Below are positions 34,659 through 46,900 of a stretch of DNA of 64,000 nucleotides, in pieces. Each line of letters opens with the position of its first letter. Positions within the stretch are counted from its first letter, which is position 1. Below the pieces are notes generated by a model. The model saw only the letters and a list, made by a program, of their open reading frames with translations, had not been told where the DNA came from and did not search any database. This DNA comes from Zingiber officinale (lineage: Eukaryota; Streptophyta; Magnoliopsida; Zingiberales; Zingiberaceae): NCBI RefSeq assembly GCF_018446385.1, contig NC_055990.1, positions 25,381,891 through 25,445,890 on the forward strand, written 5' to 3'. The position numbers and the translations under genes were made by a program.

Positions 34659-37326
34659 TGTTAGGATGTATACTAAAAGCCTAGCTTTTGGTATAAAACA
34701 TTTATCTAGAAATAAGAATCACATTGGTCAAATGTCTACATTTGTGATAAATGTAGTTGTTCAATTAATTTATATTGTAGATAACATGGTGTGTGGTGTC
34801 ACACACAGAAGATCATGTTATCAGTACCTTATAAATTATAAACAGTAGCTCACGACCATGATGGAAAGGAACAAACCATTGGAAGGTCGCAGTGTAATTA
34901 GGTGTTAGTTTATCTTAACTATATAATTACACTAATACACTAAGAGTGTATTGAGTAGGACCATTAGAGGTCGTTTCTTTTATACTGACTTTATAAAGAA
35001 ACAAATACCTCAGTTATTATGGAAGTGTGTGCTCTTAATCCTAATATAATAACAAGCACATATATTTGATATTTATTTCTTTAATTTATCAATGGGTGAG
35101 ATTTAGTTCGATAAATCAATAAGCCCGATAAGTTGGGAAATGATATCATTTATAGTGTGTGTTGTTGATTATAGAAGGAAACTGTGTCATAGTAATCTAG
35201 GTTGAGAATGTCCCCAAGAGGAGCTCATAAGGATTGCCATGTTAAACCCTGCAGGTGGACTTAGTCCGACATGACGATGAAGTTGAGTGGTACTACTCTT
35301 GGAGCTAGATATTAATTAAGTGAGTTGTCAGTAACTTACTTAATTAGTGGACATTTGTTATCTTAAACACAGGGAGACTGACACACTCATAATAAGAAGG
35401 AGCCCAAAATGTAATTTGGGATTGGTGCGGTAGTTCAATAATAGTTCTTTAGTGGAATGAATTATTATTGATGAAATTAAGTTGTGTGTTCGGGGTGAAC
35501 ACGGGATGCTTAATTTCATCGGGAGACCAAAACCAATTCCTCCTCTCGGTCCCTATGGTAGCCTCTTGTATATAGAGATTTATACCCACCACATACCCAT
35601 CTTCTTACCCATCCAATGGGGCCGGCCAAGCTAGCTTGGAACCCAAGCTAGGGCCGGCCAAGACCAAGTGGATGAGCCATGTAGGTGGCCGGCCAAAGCT
35701 TGGGTCCCAAGCTTAGGTGGCCGACCACTAGAATATTAAAAAAAAATTTATTAAAATTATTTCTTATGTGGATATCATGATTTTAAAAGAGAATTTAAAA
35801 ATTAAAAATTTCGTTTTATAACTTTCTACAAAAGATTAAGAGAATAGATTAATTTCTTTCCTTATTTGTAGTTTAAAAGGATGGTTTTAATTTTTGGTAA
35901 AAACTTTCCTTATTTGTAAATCATCTACATGTTTAAAAGAGAGTTTAAAATTTGAATTCTTTCCTTATTTGTTGATTAAAGGAGGATTTTAAATTTTAAG
36001 AAAACTTTCCTTTTTAATCATGTTCATGATTTAAAAGAGAGTTTAAAATTAAATATTCTCTTCTACAAAAGATTAAGAAAAGATTTGATATCTTTCCTTA
36101 TTTGTAGATTAAAAGAGATTTTAATTTATAGAGATAACTTTCTTTTTATCCACATGTTTAAAAGAAAGATTTTAATTTATTAAATTTCCTTTTTATAAAC
36201 CAATCATGAAGAGATAAAAATTATTAGAGAAATTTTTATAAATTTCCGGAAGCAAATAAGGAAGTTTTAATTGGTGTTTAAAATTTTATTTGCTTGGAGA
36301 TTTTATTTGTTGTGGCCGGCCATTGTAATTTGAAAAGAGAAAATTATTTTAATTAAATAAATTTTCCTTTTCAATGGCAAAAGAATTAAGGAAGTTTTTA
36401 TTAAGTTTTCCTTATTTGCCAAGACCAAGGATTATAAAAGAGGGGGTAGAGGAGGCTTCAAGGCGAAGGACTCTATTCTATTTTTCTCCCTCTTTTCCTT
36501 CGTGTGGTGGCCGGCCCTTCCCTTTCTCTTCTCTCCTCTTGTTGTGGCCGAAATCTATCATCTCTTGGAGCTTGGAGGATGTGGCCGGATCAAGGAAGGA
36601 GAAGAAGGAGAGAAAGCATGCATCCCTTGGAGCTTGGTTGGTGGAAAATTCTTCATCCTTTGAAAGTTCTTGTGCTTGGCCGAAACTTGAAGGAAGAAGG
36701 AAGAAGGTGCTTAGGTGGTTCTCATCTCGGAAGATCGTTGCCCACACAATGTCCGAGGTTAGAAGAGGAATACGGTAGAAAATCAAGAGGTCTTTCTAAA
36801 AGGTATAACTAGTAATTTTTCTTTCCGCATCATACTAGTTATTTTTGGAAATAATACTAAATACAAGAGGCATACGATTCTAGTGTTTCGAATTTGTTTT
36901 CGATATAGTGTTCTTTTGTTTTTCTTTTCCTTGTGATTTGATTGTTCTTTTCGGTTGACCTAAAGTTATTTTAGGAAATTAAATATTAGCTTTCCTTAAA
37001 ATGTTTTGTCTAGTCGGTGGTGGTTGCTCCAATATCCAAGAAGGTCATGTGTCTCGCCACGTCAGTACTGGGAACCAATTTTGGAAATTAATATTTAATA
37101 GAATTAATAACTTAGGCGATTTGGATCAAACGTGTTAAGTTCTGCAGGAGATCCAAGTCAAAACCTAAAAGAACAAATATATTAAGTTTTGGATCAAACG
37201 TGTTAAGTTCCGCAGGCGATCCAAAATTTAATTTAAAAGAACACATGGTAGCTAGGAAAAGGTTCAGACCTTTGTACATAATTTTTGTACAGTGAAACCT
37301 TTAGGTTTTCCAAGTAGCAACCAACA
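34659..37326 (+). mobile_element. Solo copia-type LTR in gypsy gag
   Basis: The 2668-bp sequence starts TGTTAGGATGTATACTAAAA and ends CAACCAACA, flanked by a perfect 5-bp duplication TCATG (34654-34658 and 37327-37331). TATA-like ATTATAAAAGAGGG is near 36430. No gag-pol or second LTR is present. It belongs to the same family as the minus-strand solo LTR at 58196-62962. AT-rich imperfect repeats (TTTAAAAGAGAGTTTAAAAT type) fill 35740-36200. The open frame at 36374-36778 has no known domain. Confidence 0.85.
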
Positions 37327-38113
37327 TCATGGTCTCGGATGAGACTGCAGGAATGTCCAGAGCGACCTGGTTGAATCACTGGATGTAAACTCGGAAAGTC
37401 TCTCTGGCCCATTGCTTCATGGAGAATAGATTGACGCTGGTCTTTTGGTAGTGTTTGCTGCTCGCAAAGTGGTGGAGGAAATCCGTCCGGAAATCCTTGA
37501 AAGTTCGAATCGATCCGTCCGGCAACCTCCGGAACCAACGTTGTGCGGAGCCAGACAGGGTGGTGAGGAAGACCCTGCATTTAACTCCGTCGGTGAATTG
37601 ATGGAGAGTAGCGGCGTTGTCGAACTTACCGAGGTGGTCGTCTGGGTCGGTTGTACTATTGTACTCTCCGATCGCTAGAGGAGTGTAATGCTTTGGGAGC
37701 GGGTCTTGTAGGATCGCCTCATAGAACTGGCGATTGATCCGCTCGGGGAATGACTCGATTCGAGGCGCCTTCCCTTTCCTGGCATCCAGCATGGGCGCTT
37801 CATCAGATGATCCCTGGTTGGCTTGGGCCAGCTCGGACGGAGTCTGGAATAGGGCCTTATGGAATGGAATAGGGGCAGCGGGTGCCTCTCCTGGCGTGCC
37901 GGTCTACCCTCTATTCTGCGCCCACGTAGAAAATTGCTCCGGTCGATCTTCTGGTGCCGCTCGGCCTCCTGACGCTCAGGTGGCCTGCTGTGCCAGCCGC
38001 TCGGCGTGAGCATTTTGTTGCTGCTCCACTATCTTCGCCGCCCGCGTCTGGATGAGGGCGTCGAACTCTTCTTGGGAGACCGCCACGGTGTGTTGACGTC
38101 CAGCTTCTTCCAT
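37327..38113 (-). pseudogene. Gypsy gag N-terminal part
   Basis: ATG at 38113-38111 opens MEEAGRQHTVAVSQEEFDAL. The core AIGEYNSTTDPDDHLGKF and TFKDFRTDFLHHFASSKHYQ follows at 37700-37440. The frame shifts near 37980 and 37800. The protein is cut at 37331 by the solo LTR and resumes at 34653. Confidence 0.85.
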
Positions 38114-38140
38114 CGTCTCGGCTCCGGATTCAGGTGCGTT

Positions 38141-38156
38141 CCCACAGACGGCGTCA
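38141..38156 (-). other. Primer binding site of nested gypsy element
   Basis: Minus-strand TGACGCCGTCTGTGGG lies 3 bp inside the 5' LTR. It resembles the TGGCGCCGTCTGTGGG type of Tat elements with one G-to-A change. Confidence 0.65.
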
Positions 38157-38159
38157 ATT

Positions 38160-38950
38160 TGATCCCGTCTAGGTGCTGAGTCGACAGACGCTGGGGACGT
38201 GGCACTCTCGTTGACAGCGTATGAACCTCCGACTGGCGTGAGCCTCCGGTGAGAACCTGCAAGTACAAAACCGAGCCGGGAAGGGGTTCCCAGCGACGAC
38301 CCTCCGACGCTCAAGTCAACTCCGGCGAGAAGAGATCGAGGCAAAGTAACAAGAATGAAGACTGTAGCTACAGTAGATGAGAATGCATACCTCCGTCGAA
38401 GGTTGGGGGCCCTTATATAGGGCTCCCCGGGGGCGCGTGCATACTTTCCGAGGCGTGCACGCTCCTCAAAGCATACCTAGAAATGGTCGTGTCAGAAAAG
38501 TGTGTCTGACGACGTACCTCAATTTTCCGAGCATATCCCTGACGTGACAGTGGAAGCTTCCACCGTACGATTCTTTGTCTGGTCCGATCGCCGCCCATGC
38601 CGTCTCTCGGTGGCGCTTGTATCGAGAAAGATATAGCCAGATGTTATTTTTGTCGGTATTGGGCCGAGCGGAAGGGACGCTCGACCCGTCAGTCACCTGG
38701 TCGTTCGATGGGCATCACGGCTGAGCCGATCAGGTCGTCCGCTCGACCGAGGGTGACTAGCGCGGTCCTCTAAACAAAAGGAGTCCTGCTTAGCTTGTGA
38801 GCGTCGAAAGCTCGACATAACGGTCGAGCTGTCAAAGCGCTGGCTCGGGCGCTGTTCGATCCGATCGCTCAGATAGGCTGACTTTTACTGCGACCGCCAT
38901 AGGGCCGTTGACTATTATCCGGGCGGCATCCCTTTTTTATCACCGGATCT
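38160..38950 (-). repeat. 5' LTR of nested gypsy element
   Basis: The 791-bp partner of 9315-10107. The outer end reads CCGGATCT where the other copy has CCGGATCA, so the terminal TG has mutated. The TATA box is in CCTATATAAGG near 38410-38420 (minus). Confidence 0.88.
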
Positions 38951-40981
38951 GATGATATTATGATATAAGGTCCGTTATCTGTTCGCCTGACATTGGACAA
39001 CTACAATAGTTAATTTTTTAATTATAACTTAAAATATATATGTAAAATCAAATTAAATATTTTTAAAATATAGTTTATTTAAAAGATCTCCAAATATATA
39101 TTAATTGAGATGAAGTTGCCCGGATGATGACCTTTGATTCGAGGTTTTCAAATTTCAAATAAAGACAACTTAGATATTGGACAAAATATCAAATAAAATA
39201 ATGTTTTTGATTGAGTTGGATATGAGAAATTAAAATCTATTTATTTCATAAAGAGCAGATGACTTTGATCCATGTTTGATTGATTTTGATTGACAATAAC
39301 TTAATATAAATATAAAAAGGAAATAATCCTTCAAACTTTTTGTATGTCGACTTCATATCAATAAAAATTTCAAACACTTTACCAATTATTAAGAATCTTA
39401 TAAATTTAATAAATTCTTTATTTTAACCCAAATTAATCATTATTAGACATTAATCTTAATCTTCTTAAACTTAAATTTGGACGGTAGAGTTGCTACAATT
39501 AAACTTAAAATTGAAATTATTTAGCATAATCTAATAATATTCATATAGGATGATAAAGTTACTAAATATTTTTTAGTATATTAAATATAAATTAACACTA
39601 GCCGATCAATAGTAAAATACTTGCTAAATTTTGATCTCTACTATCTAAACAATATCCAATCCACTGCTAAATTTTTCATCACATAATGTTAGAGGTGAAA
39701 AATGGATCAACGACCGATTTGATGGAATTGACCGAATTATTTAAATAAAAAATGAATAAATTGATTTTTTTTTTTAACTTAACCGAATTGATTGAACTTT
39801 TGTATAAAAGCTGAACAAATCAAATCCATAGAATATTTGTTAAATCGATTAAAATTTAAAATAATCAAAATTTTGATTAAATTGGAATTTAAAAGAAGAG
39901 GATCATGAATTAGAGAATTAGAGATTTTAAATTTTCAATTTCACATCGGATATAATAAATTTGGATTTTTAAAATCAAACTAAATCAATTTGATTGAAAT
40001 AATTAATATTTAAAAAATCAAAATTTTAAATTAACTGAACCAATTTTTTAATTAATTGATTCACTAATTTAATTTAATCGATGTCTTGCTCTCGCACCTA
40101 CTATCCATTTTTTATAATAAAATTTATTACCTTAAATTAATGTTTTCTAAAAAAACGAAATTTTGATCCCAAAAGATACGGGTAAATAATAAAACTAATT
40201 TACATTTAAAAAAGTAACTCTCTATAATAATCAAGATATTAAAATATAAACAAAAAATATTGATAATCATTTTTTCCGTTGATAAAGTAGGATTAGATTA
40301 AAGTATTTTGATTTATTAATTTTGAATGAAATTAATAATCATAAGTATTTTGATTAAAATTAAATATCGTATGGTTGTTTTGGAATTATGATATTGAAGG
40401 AAATTATATACCATGAATTAGATAAGATCTAAACTGAGGCCATCAATACTGTCTTTATAAATTTTTTTATATATAAATTGAGAAGTGTTTATAATGAATG
40501 ATCTAGAAGTATATCAGTTCAATCTTATATAAAATTTTTATATACCTTTAAGATAAATCAGAAAATAGTGGATGGATCAAGCCTAACATCCAATGTTTAT
40601 ATATCTATTTAAAAAAAAATCTTATAAATCTATCTTAGTTATGCCTTTATAGCATCATATAATTATTTTATCTAAAGATTTTATTTTAAATTATAAATAA
40701 AATAGATAAAAAGATTTTTATATTAACTATTTTATCTACTTTTAAATTTAGTAGTTATGAATAATTGATTGATTTAGAGGGTGATTTAAATATTAGATTG
40801 GGAGATTTCAACATAGAAAAGAAATTATATATAGATTTTATAAAAAGTTTAATTAAAGATTTAAAATATATAAATAAATTTACCTATTATTATAATGGAG
40901 CTAGACTGCGGCAACTACCACGGAGAAAAGAGTAACGAGAGAGAATGTGATGTGATGAGACAACCGATTCCGATCTATAAC
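38951..40981. other. AT-rich interval and upstream region of the kinase gene
   Basis: No open frame or element ends are visible. 39690-40080 is rich in AACCGAATT/AATTGAT motifs and may be an eroded repeat. The last 100 bp before 40982 turn GC-rich and probably hold the kinase 5' UTR. I could not place a convincing TATA box. Confidence 0.5.
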
Positions 40982-43900
40982 ATGGCGTCGCTGCCTCTGG
41001 GACCTCACCAACCCCCGCCGGCGCCGCCCCACGATATCGCTCCGGCCCTCTCGCTCGCTCCGCCTCACCGCCCGGAAATGGCCGACGACAACAAGGTTCG
41101 CCTCCCTCTTCCCCTATCTCGGTTTTTATGCTTATCCCCTGTCTGCTCACTTTTGCTTTTGGCGCTCGGATGAAGTGTGAGCTCGCCCTTTCGTTTTCCG
41201 TTCGGATCATCTTTGATCTCGTCCAGGGATCGATCGCTGGAGGGATTTTTGGGCCTCCCCTATGCAGATCTCGATGGCAGATTGGGTTCGAGCTGTTTTT
41301 AGTATCGGTTGTCGATCTGAGGAATTGGTGGCTCGTTTAGTTTCTTTGTCTCATATTCACCTAGGCTCGAGAAGCTGCGATTCTCGCATCGGATCTATGC
41401 TGCGGCGATGCATTTGCTTATTTATTTTTGTTGATTGTGCTCCGATGATCTCCTCCTCGGACCCGTGCTATTCCTTTGGTCTAGAATCTCGATGCGCTCC
41501 TTTTGTTAGGACATGGGGACCGGACTCAAATATCAGAGACGGTAGGATCAGTTAGACGTTTTTCCCCTCTATGTTTGTTGAGTTTAAGGTTTGGGGTATT
41601 AGTCCCAGGCGGAAGGAAATTCAAGGTTTTATTTCATTTTTAAGGTTTGTGACCTGTTCTTATGTTTAGAATCGGTTCTATTTGTGTGATAGATTCTCCT
41701 GATTCTGTACTTTTCACATAGAACACTTACGTTTCGTCGCATGTTGTCTATCTGTTCACTTACTAGACAATGCATCTGACTTTGCTTGCGGTTAAGGTTG
41801 ATAATTTATTCTCCCTTGACACCTTGTTCTGCTCGTCTCACCTGCAATCCTGTACGCGTTAACCTATTTGATGTTATCTCTGTTGACATTACTTCTCCTA
41901 TTTGCTCACTGCAGTGCTATTCATTTTCATTTTATTTTTCCTTTTTAATGTTTGAACGAATAAGTAGAATGGCTAGTTAATGGTCAATTTGCCTCTTGCA
42001 GCATTTTTAGCATACTGAATCTTGTCTTTCTCATGTTTAACTTCCTTGCAATAATTATTAGCAGTTTTCACTTAGACAACTCTTGCCCACTTTATTGCAG
42101 CAATCATCTGTTGTTGAGGTTAGTGAGCCAGTTACTGGCCATATCATCTCCACGACAATTGGAGGCAAGAATGGGGAACAAAAGCAGGTTATGTGCATAT
42201 GTACTTGTATTATCATATCAAGTGAGACCTTAACTTTCTTCTTTAGCTCACACTTTTGTGTTTTTTTCTTGGCATGCAGACCATTAGTTACATGGCAGAG
42301 CGTGTTGTGGGAAGTGGTTCCTTTGGAATTGTATTCCAGGTTTTTTTTTCCTTTGCAAATATTGCACTACATTTCTGGTGCTATTGTCGATTGTGTTGCT
42401 CTAGATTCTGACGGTTCCTCTGCCAGGCTAAATGCTTGGAATCAGGAGAAACAGTCGCCATAAAGAAGGTTTTACAGGACAAGAGATACAAAAACCGTGA
42501 GCTGCAATTGATGCGCTCCATGGATCATCCAAATGTGATCTCTCTCAAGCACTGTTTCTTCTCTACTACAGTCAGAGATGAGCTTTTCCTTAACCTAGTT
42601 ATGGAATATGTACCTGAATCTCTGTACGGTGTCCTAAGGCATTACAGCAGTGTCAACCACAGGATGCCACTTATATATGTTAAATTGTACACATATCAGG
42701 TTATTTTTCCAGTTTTTTCTTGACTACTCTTTGTGGACATATGAGCAAGATAGTAAATTTGGATAGTTTGTGCAGATATTTAGAGGGCTGGCTTATCTCC
42801 ATACGGTTCCTGGAATTTGCCACAGAGATGTAAAGCCACAAAATGTTCTGGTTGGTTTCACAACTTTAACTAACATGAAATTGTTGGTTTTATTTGAGTA
42901 AAATTATGTTCCTTTTACATTTCGTGTACATTCTGCAGGTTGACCCACTTACTCATCAAATCAAGATATGTGATTTTGGAAGTGCAAAAGTCCTGGTATG
43001 CTTATCTTTCAACTATACATGTGTCATTGAAGCCGTGGAAAGTATTTTCTGAGACTTTAGACTGCTTGGGTGATCATGACTTGCTATAGTAATTCCTTAG
43101 CAAAAGCTAACCAGCTTCCTAAACACAATTAAAAACATGAATAGGACAGTGACATTCTTAACAGGTGGGTTTTGTACACCTAAAACAACTTGTATTAGGT
43201 GGTATATAATAGTTCCAGCTGCACTGAACCACTGAAGAAACAAAATAGAGCCTAGTGTTTCTCTAGTCTTCATTAGGAGTTGGTCTTTCCATGATGCTTT
43301 AATGTTGCAACTCCTAAATAGTATGGAAACTGATGCCATAAACTTGGACAGTGGTGCCAATGTTTTGCCTGATGTTTTTGTTTCAACTACTTAAGCCATA
43401 TATAAAAAGCTTTTTGGCTTGTTCCCTCCAAATTGCACATGAGTTCATGTTTTGTGTTTCTCTTGTGTGTGTGTGTGTTGGGGGATCGTTAAATCAACCG
43501 CTAAATGATGGTGTCACAACTTGATCCATTGCCAATTCAAATTGTAGTTAATAACTTATCTTTCTGAAGGGATACGTGGTTTGTAGAATAAGAAACCAAG
43601 CAAATTAACAAAAACTTTTATCTTAAAATGATTGCCTTCTCTGATACAATAGGATCATGTGTGATGGCTCCATGAGCATGTTTTCCAGCCAACCACTTCT
43701 TTGCAATAAGCATTTTCTGTGCTTTTTTTGCAAGTATAAATTCTTACTTTTGTGCCATGCATTTCTATCCATTTTGTGCAAAATAGGAATATATGCCATT
43801 TCACAGCAGGCTTTATTGAAGTGATATAAAAAGTTACAGCCGTGTGCTATGAGTTGATGGAGGCATCCATACCTTCTATAAACCACCTATACAGTTTTGA

Positions 43901-46900
43901 AGACCTTAGTTTCAATTTTTAGGGCCATGCAAATAAACTTTTGGTAACTTAGATACATTTAACTTTGCCTTCCATCAAGGCATCTCTGGATTTATGTATC
44001 GGCATTAACTTGTTTTTGTTATGCCAATATTGTTCCTTTTCTTGAAATATTACAATTATTATAGTAATGCAAGAATGATCTTTCATAAAGTGAATGTTTC
44101 TTCTATTAGTCATATCACAATCAGTTTAGCTTTGGGTTGGTCACATATTCCTGATTCAAAGTCACACATATCACACAGTTTGCCCCTATTGAAACACTTT
44201 GCTAATTTCCTGAACATGTTATAGGTGATGCTCCTACATAGTGGGGTACCAAGGGATTAATCATTACAGTTCAATCATAGTGGCTTTTGTTAGTTCTTTC
44301 CTTTTTTATAATAAAATATGTCCTCCATTTATCTTCTTGTACACGTCTCTTCAATTTCCTGCTTGTTTCTTATTTCAATATTTTACCAGGTTAAGGGTGA
44401 AGCAAATATTTCTTACATTTGTTCTCGTTACTACCGTGCTCCGGAGCTCATTTTTTGTGCAACAGAATATACAACATCGATTGATGTTTGGTCAGCTGGT
44501 TGTGTTCTTGCTGAGTTACTACTTGGCCAGGTACGCATTATTGAATTGAGTTGATATACTCTCATCAATAAAAATTTATACGATAACCAATTTTAATCAT
44601 TCTACTTCATTATATTTGTCAGCCATTGTTTCCTGGAGAAAGTGCTGTTGATCAGCTTGTCCAGATAATCAAGGTTTGTTTCATGGATTCATTCTGTTTC
44701 TAATTTGGGAAGCAACCTTTTCAAAATTTGCATCAATTGATTAAATTCTATGATCCAGGTTCTTGGAACCCCAACCCGAGAAGAAATTCGGTGCATGAAT
44801 CCTAACTACACAGAATTTAGATTTCCCCAGATAAAAGCTCACCCATGGCACAAGGTTAATTGTACACCCTTTCTTATGACTTTTGACTTTTTGTCAATTC
44901 AGCAGCTATCTTTTTGAGATTTTCAACTTGCCTTAAGCATTAACTAATCTATTGGCATACTTTTGAAATTTAGTGAACTGGAAGAGGTAGATTGAATGCT
45001 GTCTCATACGGTGTTTCTTTTACATACACTTAAATTGTTGCGTGTCATGATGTAGATCATGTCATGCTGGTGCATGATGATACCTTTGTTGGTGACCCAT
45101 TACTCAAGCTATTAGGAAAAGGTCTGCTGTTATCTATAATTTACCTCCTGCTTCAGATAAAGCTGAATTTTGATTGGACACACTTAAGCTTGTAGTCTAT
45201 ACTCTTCAATTATTAGTACATACCATTGCTCATTATTTTGATCCAAAGAATGTGATTTTGGATCAAGACACAGTACCGTGGTACATGTTGTTTGCAGATG
45301 ATATTATTTTGGTTGATGAGACACGTGAAGGAGTAAATGCTAAGTTAGAATCTTGGAGGGAAACACTAGAAGGGAAAGGTTTTAAGCTTAGTAGATTAAA
45401 GACAGAATATATGGAATTTAAGTTTAGCAATATTAGAAGTAATGAAACAATTGTTAAGATAGGAGAGGACGAGTTGCCCGGAACCGAGAGATTTAAATAT
45501 TTAGGATCATTTTTACAAAATGATAGAGGGATTGAGAGAGATGTCTTACATAGAATACAAGCAGGATGGGTGAAATGGAGGGGAGCGTCGAGTGTTTTAT
45601 GTGACCGTAAAGTACCTCTTAAACTTAAAGGTAAGTTCTATAAAACCGCAGTTAGACCTGCTATGTTATATGGAGCTGAATGTTGGACTATGACTCGAGC
45701 ACATGAGCAGAAGATGAGAGTTGCAGAGATGAGGATGTTAAGGTGGATGTGTGGACATACGAAGATAGACAAAATAATAAATGAGAGCATTAGAGAGAAA
45801 GTTGGAGTTGCATTTATTGAGGAAAAACTGCGAGAGACACGTTTAAGATGGTACGAACATGTATTTAGACGGCCAATAAATGCTCCAGTTAGACAATGTG
45901 AAAATATGATAAACATACATATCAAATGAGGAAGGGGAAGACCAAAAAAGACTTGGTTAGCAACAATAAAATAAGATAAAATTTATTTAAATATAGTTGA
46001 TGATATAATAGGAGATATAGCTCAATGGCGTAAAAGGATTCATACAGCCGACCCCACCTAGTAGAAAAAGGCTTGGTTATTGTTATTGTTGTTGTTGTTC
46101 TTGTTATAAAGAATGTGATTTTTATCTGCTTGAAAATTTTGCAATTCTGCAGCATGGACTTCCTAGAGCTGCTCCTGTTACCTTCCTAGACTCAATAATT
46201 CTTGTCAAATAAATTGCTATAGTTTTTTAGTTTCAATGAATTTGGGAATTGACAATATTATGCATTATGAAGCTTTTATTTTGAGGACAAAATATATGAC
46301 ATAACATGATTTGCAGATTTTCCATAAGCGAATGCCTCCTGAAGCTATAGATCTCATTTCACGCCTACTTCAATACTCCCCAGATTTTCGGAGCTCTGCA
46401 GTAAGTCTTTTCCCCAACTTTTCATGCCAAAACAACTGACTCTATACTGAAAACATAGATAGTTGGTTCACTTGGTTGCCTTTGCTCTTGACTTTTCTTG
46501 ACCTATTTTTGTCCAGCTGGAAGCATGTGCACATCCATTCTTTGATGAGCTACGAGAATCTAATGTACGATTGCCAAATGGGCGTCATCTTCCTCCTCTT
46601 TTTAACTTCAAGCAAGAAGTAAGCATGCAAGTTTTTTCTATCTTGACTTTGTCAACACTTTGTTTTTTCTTGATACACTATTTTATCCTTTTTGCATATA
46701 TTATACTGAGTTATCAGTGCAATGTTGCACCTGCATGGCTGCATCATGTATTTCATGACTTCTGAATACTCACACAACTGCAATGTCAAGTTTTCTATAT
46801 TGAAGAAAGATGGCTTGCTCCATATACCAGTTATGGAAGATAAATAATTGATAATTAATAACTTGAATCAATTATGCCCAAAAATCATATTCTGGACATC

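Larger units (their letters stand above)
9315..38950 (-). mobile_element. Tat-type Ty3/gypsy element carrying four nested insertions
   Basis: Paired LTRs in the same minus orientation lie at 38160-38950 (5') and 9315-10107 (3'). Between them, right to left, are gag, protease, RT, RNase H, integrase and an antisense extra gene. The pieces are 37327-38159, 32402-34658, 25431-25780, 23125-24759 and 10108-14006. The insertions are a copia element (14007-23124), a TRIM (24760-25430), a gag-only LTR element (25781-32401) and a solo LTR (34659-37326). Each is flanked by a 5-bp target duplication, two perfect and two with one mismatch. Removing them leaves about 10.5 kb. The outer flanks GACAA (9310-9314) and GATGA (38951-38955) do not clearly match, so the outer target duplication is not established. 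Confidence 0.85.

Noticed and set aside
36374..36778. 134-codon frame
   Set aside because: It starts inside the solo LTR around its TATA box and has no recognisable domain; composition is biased.
45174..45929. An independent reverse transcriptase gene
   Set aside because: It is only the 3' end of a LINE, flanked by a 15-bp target duplication, inside a kinase intron.
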